A stretch of 64,000 bases of DNA from an uncultured Rhodospirillales bacterium (GTDB taxonomy: Bacteria > Pseudomonadota > Alphaproteobacteria > ATCC43930 > CGMCC-115725). The DNA is taken from positions 744,001-808,000 of the forward strand of contig CAIKMD010000002.1 of the NCBI GenBank assembly GCA_903828515.1, in the 5' to 3' direction. Under the pieces are notes generated by a model. The model was not told the DNA's origin, did not search any database, and saw only the letters and a program-made list of their open reading frames with translations. The position numbers were made by a program, and so were the translations under genes. Each line of letters opens with the position of its first letter. Position 1 is the first letter of the stretch. Of this stretch, positions 41,386 to 50,577 are shown piece by piece.

Positions 41386-41863
41386 TACCGGAGTGCCCGA
41401 AACGGTGGGCGTCATCGACCGCGAGCAGATCATGAAAATGATCCCGCATCGCGATCCCTTCCTGCTGATCGACAAGGTCGTCGACGTAGTGAAGGGCCAG
41501 AGTGCCGTCGGTGTTCTCGGGGTGACGCCGGAACTCTATTTCTTCAAGGGTCATTTTCCGCGCTGGCCGGTCATGCCCGGCGTGCTGATCATCGAGGCGA
41601 TGGCGCAGACCGCGGCGGTGCTCGTCGTGCATTCGATCGGCGAGATGGCGGCCGGCAAACTCGTCTATTTCACCAGCATCGACAATGCGCGCTTCCGCAA
41701 GCCGGTCGTGCCGGGCACCACGCTCGAACTGCACGTCGAACGCATCCACAGCCGCGGGCCGGTGTGGAAATTTTCCGGCCGCGCGTTGGTCGATAGCAAG
41801 ATGATGGCCGAAGCGACTTTTGCCGCCATGATCATGGATAACTCGATCGGGACCGATGTCTGA
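41378..41863 (+). CDS. fabZ: 3-hydroxyacyl-ACP dehydratase FabZ
   Basis: GTG start 41378; IMKMIPHRDPFLLIDKVVDV...YFFKGHFPRWPVMPGVLIIEAMAQTAAVL. Confidence 0.97.
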   Translation: MDNTGVPETVGVIDREQIMKMIPHRDPFLLIDKVVDVVKGQSAVGVLGVTPELYFFKGHFPRWPVMPGVLIIEAMAQTAAVLVVHSIGEMAAGKLVYFTSIDNARFRKPVVPGTTLELHVERIHSRGPVWKFSGRALVDSKMMAEATFAAMIMDNSIGTDV

Positions 41864-42659
41864 CATTCATGCCACGTCCGTGATCGAGAAGGGCGCGCGC
41901 ATCGCCGCGTCCGCCAAGATCGGTCCTTTCTGCCATGTCGGTTCGCATGTCGAACTGGGCGAACGCGTCGAACTCGTTTCGCATGTCGCGGTGTCCGGCC
42001 GGACCTCGATCGGTGAGGGCACGCGAATCTTTCCCTTCGCCTCGATCGGTCATCAGCCGCAGGATCTGAAATTCAAGGGCGAGGAATCCCGTCTCGTCAT
42101 CGGCCGCGACAACGTGATCCGCGAGCAGGTGACGATGAACCCCGGCACCGAGGGCGGCGGTCTGCTCACCCAGGTCGGCGATCGTTGCCTCTTCATGGTC
42201 GGCGTTCATGTCGCGCATGATTGCATCATCGGCGACAACGTCATCATGGCCAACAATGCGACGCTCGCGGGCCATGTGAAGATCGGCGACTTTGCGGTAT
42301 TCGGCGGCCTGTCCGCGGTGCATCAATTTGTCCGCATCGGTCCCTATGCGATGGTCGGCGGCGTGACCGGCGTCGAGCGCGATGTCATCCCCTATGGCTC
42401 GGTGCTGGGCGATCGCGCGCGGCTTTCGGGGCTCAACATCGTCGGTATGCAGCGGCGCGGTTTCTCGCGCGACGAGATCAACGCATTGCGCAACGCCTAT
42501 CAGATGCTGTTCGAGGGCGTCGAAGGTACGTTCGCCGAGCGCACGGTCGCAGTGGCCGAGCGGTTCAAAAACATTCGCCCGGTCGATGACGTGCTGAACT
42601 TCATCCGCACCGAATCGCCGCGCGGCCTGACCCAGCCCAAGGCGGGGAATGGCGGGTAA
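41856..42659 (+). CDS. lpxA: Acyl-ACP--UDP-N-acetylglucosamine O-acyltransferase
   Basis: MSDIHATSVIEKGARIAASAKIGPFCHVG...FPFASIGHQPQDLKFKGEESRLVIGRDNVIREQVTMNPGT. Confidence 0.97.
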   Translation: MSDIHATSVIEKGARIAASAKIGPFCHVGSHVELGERVELVSHVAVSGRTSIGEGTRIFPFASIGHQPQDLKFKGEESRLVIGRDNVIREQVTMNPGTEGGGLLTQVGDRCLFMVGVHVAHDCIIGDNVIMANNATLAGHVKIGDFAVFGGLSAVHQFVRIGPYAMVGGVTGVERDVIPYGSVLGDRARLSGLNIVGMQRRGFSRDEINALRNAYQMLFEGVEGTFAERTVAVAERFKNIRPVDDVLNFIRTESPRGLTQPKAGNGG

Positions 42660-43458
42660 GCTCGGCATTCTCGCCGGGTCGGGCGAACTGCCGCGTCGCA
42701 TCATCGAAGCCTGCCGCGACACCGGGCGGCCCTATTTCGTCGTCGCGTTTGAAACCTTCTGCGATCCCGAAACCGTCGTCGATGTGCCGCATGCCTGGGT
42801 CAGGCTCGGCGCGGCCGGCGCCGGCGTCAAGGCGTTGCACGCGAACGGCGTCACGGATGTCGTGATGGCGGGCGGCGTGAGCCGGCCGTCGCTGTGGGCC
42901 TTGCGGCCCGATGCGCGGTCTCTGCGCTTTGCCGTCCGGATCATTCTGCGCTCGATGAAGGATTTCGGCGACGACGCGTTGTTTCGCGCGATCATCGTCG
43001 AACTCGAAGGCCAAGGCCTGCGCGTCGTCGGCGTCGGCTCGATCCTGACCTCGCTTCTGGCGCCCGAGGGCCCGCTCGGCGCTTGTCGGCCCGACGCAAC
43101 AGCCGAAGCGGATATCAGGGCAGGGCTGACCGCTGCCCGTGCCCATGGCGCGCGCGATCTGGGGCAGGCGGTGATTGTCCGTGACGGCGCGGTGCTGGGC
43201 ATGGAAAGCGTCGCCGGCACCGACGCGCTGATTCGCGCTCAGGGCGCGCCGGGTGCGATCCTGGTGAAGATGTCGAAACCGGATCAGGAACGGCGGGTCG
43301 ATCTGCCGACGATCGGTCCGGGGACGATCCGCGAAGCAGCCAAGGCCGGCTTGCGCGGAATCGCGGTCGAGGCGGGCGCGGCTCTGGTGCTCGATCGGCC
43401 CGCGCTGATTGCCGCCGCCGATGCGGCCGGCATGTTCGTCGTCGGGGTCGCGCCGTGA
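42649..43458 (+). CDS. lpxI: UDP-2,3-diacylglucosamine diphosphatase LpxI
   Basis: KLGILAGSGELPRRIIEACRDTGRPYFVVAFE...GVSRPSLWALRPDARSL; between lpxA and lpxB (DUF1009 family). Confidence 0.95.
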   Translation: MAGKLGILAGSGELPRRIIEACRDTGRPYFVVAFETFCDPETVVDVPHAWVRLGAAGAGVKALHANGVTDVVMAGGVSRPSLWALRPDARSLRFAVRIILRSMKDFGDDALFRAIIVELEGQGLRVVGVGSILTSLLAPEGPLGACRPDATAEADIRAGLTAARAHGARDLGQAVIVRDGAVLGMESVAGTDALIRAQGAPGAILVKMSKPDQERRVDLPTIGPGTIREAAKAGLRGIAVEAGAALVLDRPALIAAADAAGMFVVGVAP

Positions 43459-44630
43459 GCGACGCGGCTCCCCTGATCTATCTCATCGCGGGCGAGCCAT
43501 CCGGCGACCTGCTCGGCGGTCGGCTGATGATCGCGCTGAAGGAAAAGCTCGGCAGCCATGTCCGCTTCGCCGGGATTGGCGGCGAGACCATGGCGGCGCA
43601 AGGCCTCGTCAGCCGCGTCGCCTTGACCGAACTCGCGGTCATGGGCGTGTTCGAGATTCTGCCGCGTCTGCGACGCATCCTCGCGATCATGGCCGATACC
43701 GTCGCCGATATTCGCCGCCAGCGTCCGGCCGCGGTCGTCACCATCGACAGTTCGGGTTTCACCTATCGCGTCGCCGAGCGGTTGCGCAAAGCCGGTGATC
43801 CGCCGCCGCTCATCCACTATGTCGCGCCGATGGTATGGGCCTGGCGCGCGCATTACGCCAAGCGCGTCGCCGAGCGGTTCGATCACCTGATGGCGCTTTT
43901 GCCGTTCGAACCGCCTTATTTCACCGCTGAGGGAATCACCTGCGCCTATGTCGGCCATCCGGTCGTCGAAAGCGGCGCCGACAAGGGCGACGGACCGGCG
44001 TTCCGCCGCCGCCATGCGATTCCGCCCGACGCCAAGCTGCTGACGGTTCTCCCCGGCAGCCGGCGCGGCGAGATCAAATACCTGCTGCCGATTTTCCGCG
44101 AGACGGTTCTTGCGCTGTCGCGCCGTCATCCGGGCTTGCGGATCGTGGTGCCGACGGCGGCGACCGTCGCGGACCGGGTCGCGGCGGAGATCGCCACATG
44201 GCCGGTGCCGAGCATCGTGCTGCCGAACGGATCAGAGAAATACGATGCGTTTGCTGCGAGCGATGCGGCGCTCGCCGCCTCGGGCACCGTCGCGCTCGAA
44301 CTGGCGATGGCGAAACTGCCGACGGTGATCGCTTATCGCCTCAACATGCTGACCCATGCCTATATCGACCGCGTGGTGAAAATCGACTACGCCAATTTGA
44401 TCAACGTGATCCTCGATCGCGAGGCGGTGCCGGAGTTCCTGCAATACGAATGCACGCCGGAAAATCTCGGCGCGGCGGTTGGGCGCTTGCTCGATGACAA
44501 GAGCGCGGCCGATGCGCAGATCGCGGCTTATGGCGAAGCGCTTGCCGTTCTGGGCTATGGTGGCCAATCGCCCAGCGCGCGCGCTGCCGACGAGGTATTA
44601 TCGGTGATCGCACGCTCGACAAAGAAATAG
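43455..44630 (+). CDS. lpxB: Lipid-A-disaccharide synthase
   Basis: LIYLIAGEPSGDLLGGRLMIALKEKLGSHVRFAGIGGETMAAQGL...HYVAPMVWAWRAHYAKRVAERFDHLMALLPFEP. Confidence 0.97.
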   Translation: MSDAAPLIYLIAGEPSGDLLGGRLMIALKEKLGSHVRFAGIGGETMAAQGLVSRVALTELAVMGVFEILPRLRRILAIMADTVADIRRQRPAAVVTIDSSGFTYRVAERLRKAGDPPPLIHYVAPMVWAWRAHYAKRVAERFDHLMALLPFEPPYFTAEGITCAYVGHPVVESGADKGDGPAFRRRHAIPPDAKLLTVLPGSRRGEIKYLLPIFRETVLALSRRHPGLRIVVPTAATVADRVAAEIATWPVPSIVLPNGSEKYDAFAASDAALAASGTVALELAMAKLPTVIAYRLNMLTHAYIDRVVKIDYANLINVILDREAVPEFLQYECTPENLGAAVGRLLDDKSAADAQIAAYGEALAVLGYGGQSPSARAADEVLSVIARSTKK

Positions 44631-44640
44631 GGAGAACCGA

Positions 44641-45042
44641 ATGGATACCGGCAAGTTCCGTCTGCTGCATACGATGATCCGGGTGTTCGATCTCGACCGC
44701 TCGATCGATTTCTACACGCGTCTGATGGGCATGAACCTCATCCGCAAACGCGAGGTCGAGGCCGGGCGCTATACCCTCGCTTTCGTCGGCTATGGCGACG
44801 AGGCGAACAGCACGGTGGTCGAACTCACCTATAATTGGGATCAGAAAGAACCCTACGCGCTCGGCGCGGGTTTCGGACATCTGGCGATCGGTGTCAGCGA
44901 CATTCACGGCACCTGCAAAACCCTCGCCGACGAAGGCGTGAAAATTCCGCGCCCGCCCGGCCCGCTGAAATTCGGCACTGTCAACATCGCCTTCATCGAA
45001 GACCCCGACGGCTACAAGATCGAACTGATCGAGCGGCCTTAA
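44641..45042 (+). CDS. gloA: Lactoylglutathione lyase (glyoxalase I)
   Basis: FRLLHTMIRVFDLDRSIDFYTRLMGMNLIRKREVEAGRYTLAFVGYGDE...ELTYNWD. Confidence 0.96.
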   Translation: MDTGKFRLLHTMIRVFDLDRSIDFYTRLMGMNLIRKREVEAGRYTLAFVGYGDEANSTVVELTYNWDQKEPYALGAGFGHLAIGVSDIHGTCKTLADEGVKIPRPPGPLKFGTVNIAFIEDPDGYKIELIERP

Positions 45043-45527
45043 GCCCGGGCGTCGAGGGTCTGGTTCTCGACCCGGATGCGCCAGGTAAGCATCGCGCCGT
45101 TGAGCAGCGAAAACACGATCGCGACGTCGATCTCGTGAAAGACCAGCGGCAGGACCGCGATTTCGGCGATCACCACGGCGTAATTGGGGTGGCGGATGAA
45201 GCGATAGGGACCGCGGCGCACCAGTTGTTCGCCGGGCAGCGTGATGATGCGGGTGGTCCAGTAGCGGCCGAGGCTCGCGAGGGTCCAGACGCGTAACGCC
45301 TCGATCACGACGTATACGGCCAGCCAGGACCAGTTGGGCTCGCCCTGGGCGTAGAACCAGATCGCGATGAGCCAGCCCGCATGAAGCGCCACGATCAACG
45401 GATAATGCGCAGCGCCGCGCTCGACCGCGCCACGCGCCAGAAGGGCTGTGGTGTTGGCGCGGGCGAGGAACAATTCGCCCAGCCGTTCGGCCGCGACGAG
45501 GCCGAGGATGATGGTGACCCAGCTCAT
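45039..45527 (-). CDS. Isoprenylcysteine carboxyl methyltransferase (ICMT)-family protein, candidate BpsB-like polyketide O-methyltransferase
   Basis: ALRVWTLASLGRYWTTRIITLPGEQLVRRGPYRFIRHPNYAVVIAEIAVLPLVF; immediately downstream of the type III PKS. Confidence 0.88.
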   Translation of the reverse strand: MSWVTIILGLVAAERLGELFLARANTTALLARGAVERGAAHYPLIVALHAGWLIAIWFYAQGEPNWSWLAVYVVIEALRVWTLASLGRYWTTRIITLPGEQLVRRGPYRFIRHPNYAVVIAEIAVLPLVFHEIDVAIVFSLLNGAMLTWRIRVENQTLDARA

Positions 45528-45536
45528 GCCCCCGAC

Positions 45537-46592
45537 TCACGCATCAAGGAGTTGAAACCCGGCGGTGAAGCCGGGGCCGAGCGCCGACATCATCATCGGG
45601 CCCTTGGCGCCTTCGCGCAGTTCGCGCTCCAGCACGAACATGACCGTCGCCGCCGACATATTGCCGTAATCCCGCAGGACCCCGCGCGCCGTTGCCAGCG
45701 TGCCCGCCTCGAGGCCGAACGCGTCTTCGAGCGCCTCGATCACCTTGGCGCCGCCGGGATGACAAACGAAATGATCGATGCTCGCGAGATCGCGGTTATT
45801 CTTGGTCAGGAAGTCGCTCGCCGCGCGTTTCAGGTCGCGTCGCACCAAGGCCGGAATATCGCGCGAGAAGATCGCCTTCAATCCGTCCTCGGCGACGTCC
45901 CAGCCCATGATGCCGAGAGATTTCGGCCAGGTGAATTCACCAGCGGCGCCGAATAACGGACCATCGCCTCTACACGACACGACTGCTGCTGCCGCGCCGT
46001 CGCCGAAGAGCGCGGTCGCCACGACATTGCTTTTGGTGAACTCGTCGCGCCGGAACGACAGGGCGCAAAGCTCGACGACGACGAAGAGGATTCGCGAGTC
46101 CGGCGCCACGCGGGCAAGATCGGCCGCGCGGCTCAGGCCGAGTACACCGCCGGCACAGCCGAGGCCGAAGACCGGCAAGCGGCGCAGGTCACGGCGCAGG
46201 CCCATCCGCTCCATCAACATCGCGTCGAGGCTCGGCGTGGCGATACCGGTGGTCGAGACGGCGACAATGGCGTCGATGTCGGCCGGCTCGAGATCGGCAG
46301 CCGCGATCGCCTTGCGCGCGGCTTCCTCGATCAGGTCGAGCGCGTGTTCGAGAAAGAGCGAATTGCGCTCCGCCCAGCCATGCGGATGGTCGTACCAGTC
46401 GAGCGGGACGGTCGAATGGCGCTTGTCGATTCCGGCATTGCCGAACACACCCATCATGCGCTCGAGTTCGGCCACGGGCGCGTGATCGAACCAATGCCAG
46501 GCGCGATCGGCGACGGCACCCTGAGCGAGGGCGTGTTGCGGCACCGCCGTGGCGATTGCGAGCAGATGAGGTTCGGTGGTCACTGGCGGCAA
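45537..46592 (-). CDS. Type III polyketide synthase (chalcone/stilbene synthase family)
   Basis: Cys-His-Asn triad contexts: PVFGLGCAGGVLGLSRAADLA, IDHFVCHPGGAKVIEALEDAF, VLRDYGNMSAATVMFVLER. Confidence 0.93.
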   Translation of the reverse strand: MPPVTTEPHLLAIATAVPQHALAQGAVADRAWHWFDHAPVAELERMMGVFGNAGIDKRHSTVPLDWYDHPHGWAERNSLFLEHALDLIEEAARKAIAAADLEPADIDAIVAVSTTGIATPSLDAMLMERMGLRRDLRRLPVFGLGCAGGVLGLSRAADLARVAPDSRILFVVVELCALSFRRDEFTKSNVVATALFGDGAAAAVVSCRGDGPLFGAAGEFTWPKSLGIMGWDVAEDGLKAIFSRDIPALVRRDLKRAASDFLTKNNRDLASIDHFVCHPGGAKVIEALEDAFGLEAGTLATARGVLRDYGNMSAATVMFVLERELREGAKGPMMMSALGPGFTAGFQLLDA

Positions 46593-46723
46593 TCTCCTCG
46601 CGTCGTTAAAGTGCAGCCTGTCGTCGACGCGTCGCCAAGCTAGACAATTGAGGCTAGACCCACGGCGACAGCCAAAGCTATCAAATATTCGCGTGTGTTA
46701 TTTTTATTGGAACCAAACGAAAG

Positions 46724-47455
46724 ATGGCGCGTTTAACCGATAGTCCCGAGTTCCCCCTGAGCCCGCCGCGTTCGCGCCTCGGCGACCGCCTGCGCGGCTA
46801 TTTCATCGCCGGGATTCTAGTCACCGGCCCGACGATCCTCACGCTTTACCTCACCTGGATCTTCGTCAATTTCGTCGATACGTCGGTCGGGCATATCCTG
46901 CCGCGCGAATACAATCCGCAGACCTATCTGCCGTTCTATGTCCCCGGCATCGGCCTCATCGTCGCCGGCGTCGGCCTGACCCTGATCGGCGCGCTGACCG
47001 CCGGCATGCTCGGCCGCGTGCTGCTGCGCATCTCGGAACGGATCGTCACGCGCATGCCCGTGGTGCGCAGCGTTTACAGCGCGGTGAAGCAGATTTTCGA
47101 GACCGTGCTGGCGAAGAAATCAAACAGCTTTCGCGAAGTCGTGCTGGTGCAATGGCCGCGCGAGGGCATGTGGACCCTGGGGTTCGTGACCGCCGAGGTC
47201 GTCGGTGAGTTGAAGGCGATGACCAGCGAGGACACGATCGCGATCTACATGCCGACGACGCCCAATCCAACCTCGGGCTATCTCATGTTCGTGCCGCGCA
47301 AGGACGTGAAGACGCTCAACATGTCGGTCGAAGACGCGATCAAATACGTGATCTCGACGGGCATCGTCGCCCCATCGCCGTCGTCCGAGATTGTGATCGA
47401 GAGCGACGCGGGCCAGGGTTCGGCCGTCAAAGGGTCATTCGGCGCACATTTTTGA
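46724..47455 (+). CDS. DUF502 membrane protein
   Basis: LRGYFIAGILVTGPTILTLYLTWIFVNFVDTSVGHILP...RMPVVRSVYSAVKQIFETVLAKKSNSFREVVLVQWPREGMWTLGFVT. Confidence 0.92.
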   Translation: MARLTDSPEFPLSPPRSRLGDRLRGYFIAGILVTGPTILTLYLTWIFVNFVDTSVGHILPREYNPQTYLPFYVPGIGLIVAGVGLTLIGALTAGMLGRVLLRISERIVTRMPVVRSVYSAVKQIFETVLAKKSNSFREVVLVQWPREGMWTLGFVTAEVVGELKAMTSEDTIAIYMPTTPNPTSGYLMFVPRKDVKTLNMSVEDAIKYVISTGIVAPSPSSEIVIESDAGQGSAVKGSFGAHF

Positions 47456-47464
47456 GTATCGGGG

Positions 47465-48988
47465 ATGATGAGCTCACGGCAGTTCTTGTCGGGTCTGAGC
47501 GTGGGCATCTCAGTCGTGCTCCTGGCTTGCGCGCTGATCGTCTGGGAACAGGACCCCTTCGATAAATTCGATACGCGGCCCAAAACCGTTTATGGACTCA
47601 GCCGAGTTCAGGACTTTGGTGGGCTTTTGGGTTGGCAAACGAAGGCGGCGCTCACCCGACTTTATCCGCATAACGCCATCGTCGTCGGCACGAGCAAGTT
47701 GCTCGATATCGATCCGAAGGATTTGGCATTCTTCGATTACTTCAATGCGAGCGAGGCCAACGCGAACCTCGATGACATCTCGAATTATCTCGATATCGCT
47801 GCCGACGGCATGAAACTCGTCGTGCTGGGGATCGATTTTCTTCAGTTCAACGACAGCGCTAATCGAGCGCTCGATCGGAATGCCCGGGAACAAGTCAGAT
47901 TGGCTTTCGATCCGGGCGATCCCAATGCCGGGCGAAGCGATTTTTCTCGTCTGAGGGCCCCCGGTTTTCCGGCGAACATCCAGTATTTACTGAACGGTCA
48001 CGCCATACTGCAGGGTTTAGTCCAGTTGGCGCTGCGGCCAGGCGACGATTGCGCGGGGGAGATCGTTCTCTATCCGGGTGGCAATTACAACAAGATCAGC
48101 ATTCTTTCACAACAGCAGAGCGAGGAAACCGATAGCCGAGCGATCGATGAGCGCTCCTACCAAGTGCAATTGGATCACCTGCGCACCGTCAACTACGCCA
48201 ATTTCAAGTATTCGGAAAAAAGCGAAGCGGCACTCAGAATCATCAAGAAAAAGCTCGCGCAAAAAGGCATCGCAATAGTTGCTTTCCTAAACCCGATTAA
48301 CGATCGTGAATTGCCGCTTCTTCGCGATATGGGCCTTAGCCGCGATTACAACCGCTTCATAAAGGCCGTTACCGACATCTTCGGCGATGATGCCAAGATC
48401 CCATTGCAGGATTACGGCGATCCAAAATACTTCTACGATTTCGATGCGATTCATTTCCTGCCGCAAACCGGAGCGGCAGTCGTCAACCGCATGGTAGCCA
48501 GGCATTTCGGCGTGGAATTGCCTACGGGATTCGCGGTATTCGACCGCGTCAATGAATTCGAGCCAATAGCAAGCGGCGCGGAGCCGATGCACGAACCGGC
48601 CCTGGCGTTCGATCACACGATCGACACAGGATGGGTGGCGTCATCGTCGGATGCGCATCCGTGGATCGGCGCGCGACTTCCGACGACGGATGCAATCGAG
48701 AAGATCGTGCTGACCCAGACCGGCTGGCACGGTGGGCAACGAAAGGTGGTTGCCATTGAGACCAGCATGGACGGTCGGGAATGGCAAACCATGACGCCAC
48801 AACCCGTCTGCGTTCCAAGCCCGCGCAACACGCTTTATGTCGACCACGATATTTCGGCGGAATATTGGAGGGTCGCGGCTCAGGACGGGGGCGGGACACC
48901 TTGGCGTGTCGATGAGCTTGCGCTTTACACGCGGCGTGCGCACACGAAAACACTCGAAGATTTTGGCGCGCGTCCGCCGACGCATTAA
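47465..48988 (+). CDS. AlgJ/SGNH-like partner protein with C-terminal discoidin (F5/8-type C)-like domain
   Basis: N-terminal TM, NAIVVGTSKLLDIDPKDLAFFDYFNASEANANLDDISNYLDIA; C-terminal ALAFDHTIDTGWVASSSDAHPWIGARLPTTDAIEKIVLTQTGWHGGQRKVVAIETSMDGREWQTM. Confidence 0.6.
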   Translation: MMSSRQFLSGLSVGISVVLLACALIVWEQDPFDKFDTRPKTVYGLSRVQDFGGLLGWQTKAALTRLYPHNAIVVGTSKLLDIDPKDLAFFDYFNASEANANLDDISNYLDIAADGMKLVVLGIDFLQFNDSANRALDRNAREQVRLAFDPGDPNAGRSDFSRLRAPGFPANIQYLLNGHAILQGLVQLALRPGDDCAGEIVLYPGGNYNKISILSQQQSEETDSRAIDERSYQVQLDHLRTVNYANFKYSEKSEAALRIIKKKLAQKGIAIVAFLNPINDRELPLLRDMGLSRDYNRFIKAVTDIFGDDAKIPLQDYGDPKYFYDFDAIHFLPQTGAAVVNRMVARHFGVELPTGFAVFDRVNEFEPIASGAEPMHEPALAFDHTIDTGWVASSSDAHPWIGARLPTTDAIEKIVLTQTGWHGGQRKVVAIETSMDGREWQTMTPQPVCVPSPRNTLYVDHDISAEYWRVAAQDGGGTPWRVDELALYTRRAHTKTLEDFGARPPTH

Positions 48989-48991
48989 GCG

Positions 48992-50560
48992 ATGCTCTTC
49001 AACTCATACATATTCATCGTCGTCTTCCTGCCGCTGACGCTGGCGGGATTTTTCCTCGCGGGCCGTTTCAGCCATTCCGCAGCCACCACGTGGCTGCTGG
49101 TCATGTCGATCGTGTTTTACGGCTGGACCGGGTTCGCGCTGGTGCCGCTTCTCATCGGTTCGGCGCTGTTCAACTTCAGTGTCGGCGCTTTCATTCAGAC
49201 GAAGAAGGCTAAAGCACAACCAGTCGCCAAGGTCGCGATGATCTTCGGTGTTGGTGCGAACCTGGTGTTGCTCGGCTACTTCAAATATGCCGATTTTCTG
49301 ATCGACAGCGTCAACGCGATCTTTCACGGCAATGTTCGGGCGCTGCATATCGTGCTGCCGCTCGGCATTTCCTTCTTCACCTTTACCCAGATCGCCTATC
49401 TGGTGGATTGCTATAAAAAAGATATACGCGAATACAACCTCATCCATTACCTGCTGTTCGTCAGCTATTTCCCGCATCTAATCGCCGGACCGATCGTTCA
49501 TCACGCCGAGCTGATGCCGCAATTCGCCCGCAAGGCGATCGACCGGATCGACGCGACGAAAATTACTTTGGGTCTTACTGTCTTTCTGATCGGTCTGTTC
49601 AAGAAGACCGTCCTCGCTGACGGGGTCTCCGTCTATGTCGCGCCCGTGTTCGATCCGGCCTTAACCGGCCCGGTGAGCTTCAGCGCCGGGTGGCTGGGCG
49701 CGCTGGCCTACAGCCTGCAAATCTATTTCGATTTCTCCGGCTATACCGACATGGCGATCGGCATATCGGCGATGTTCGGCATTCTGCTTCCGGTCAATTT
49801 CCGGTCGCCGTACAAGGCCGCCAACATCATGGATTTCTGGCGGCGCTGGCACATCACCCTATCCCGATTCCTGCGCGATTACCTCTACATACCACTCGGC
49901 GGCAATCGTGCCGGCAAGGCGCGGCGCTACGCCAATCTGATGATCACGATGGTTTTGGGCGGACTCTGGCACGGCGCGAGCTGGACCTTCGTCGCGTGGG
50001 GTGGGCTGCACGGCCTCTATCTGGTGATCAATCACGGATGGCGATACTGGCGGCATTGGGACGGGGGCAGCGAACGCAAAGGCCTCATTACTCGTGTCGG
50101 CTGTGTCGTACTCACCTACACCGCCGTCGTCTTCGCCTGGGTTCTCTTCCGGGCGGACAGTCTAAGCGCCGCGGGCGAGATCATGCGCGGCATGCTCGGC
50201 TATCATCGATGGCTCAAGCTGATCGTCAACATGCACTTCCTGGAGCATCTGGGTAGTTTGGGGAACGCGCTACACGATTGGATTCTGGCCAGCAGCTCGC
50301 TCGACGTGCGGGATGCTTGGCCCCTGGTGCCCTGGCTCTGGATCGCGATCCTGACGACGATCGTCTGGGCCCTGCCCAACACGATGGAGCTTTTGCGCAA
50401 CCATGACGTGGCCTTGCCGGGACCGTTTCACGAACGGGCGCAGAAATATTTTGTGGCTTGGAGCTTCACCTGGCCGTGGTTGGCCTTCGACATCGTGCTC
50501 GCGTCGGTTTGTATCCTGAATATCTCGAACGTCTCGCCCTTCCTCTATTACCGGTTCTGA
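48992..50560 (+). CDS. MBOAT family O-acyltransferase (AlgI/DltB-like)
   Basis: MLFNSYIFIVVFLPLTLAGFF...PLGISFFTFTQIAYLVDCYKKD...NIMDFWRRWHITLSRFLRDYLYIPLGGNRAGKARRYANLMITMVLGGLWHGASWTFVAWGGLHG. Confidence 0.95.
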   Translation: MLFNSYIFIVVFLPLTLAGFFLAGRFSHSAATTWLLVMSIVFYGWTGFALVPLLIGSALFNFSVGAFIQTKKAKAQPVAKVAMIFGVGANLVLLGYFKYADFLIDSVNAIFHGNVRALHIVLPLGISFFTFTQIAYLVDCYKKDIREYNLIHYLLFVSYFPHLIAGPIVHHAELMPQFARKAIDRIDATKITLGLTVFLIGLFKKTVLADGVSVYVAPVFDPALTGPVSFSAGWLGALAYSLQIYFDFSGYTDMAIGISAMFGILLPVNFRSPYKAANIMDFWRRWHITLSRFLRDYLYIPLGGNRAGKARRYANLMITMVLGGLWHGASWTFVAWGGLHGLYLVINHGWRYWRHWDGGSERKGLITRVGCVVLTYTAVVFAWVLFRADSLSAAGEIMRGMLGYHRWLKLIVNMHFLEHLGSLGNALHDWILASSSLDVRDAWPLVPWLWIAILTTIVWALPNTMELLRNHDVALPGPFHERAQKYFVAWSFTWPWLAFDIVLASVCILNISNVSPFLYYRF

Positions 50561-50577
50561 GGGCGTTGCGGACTGGG

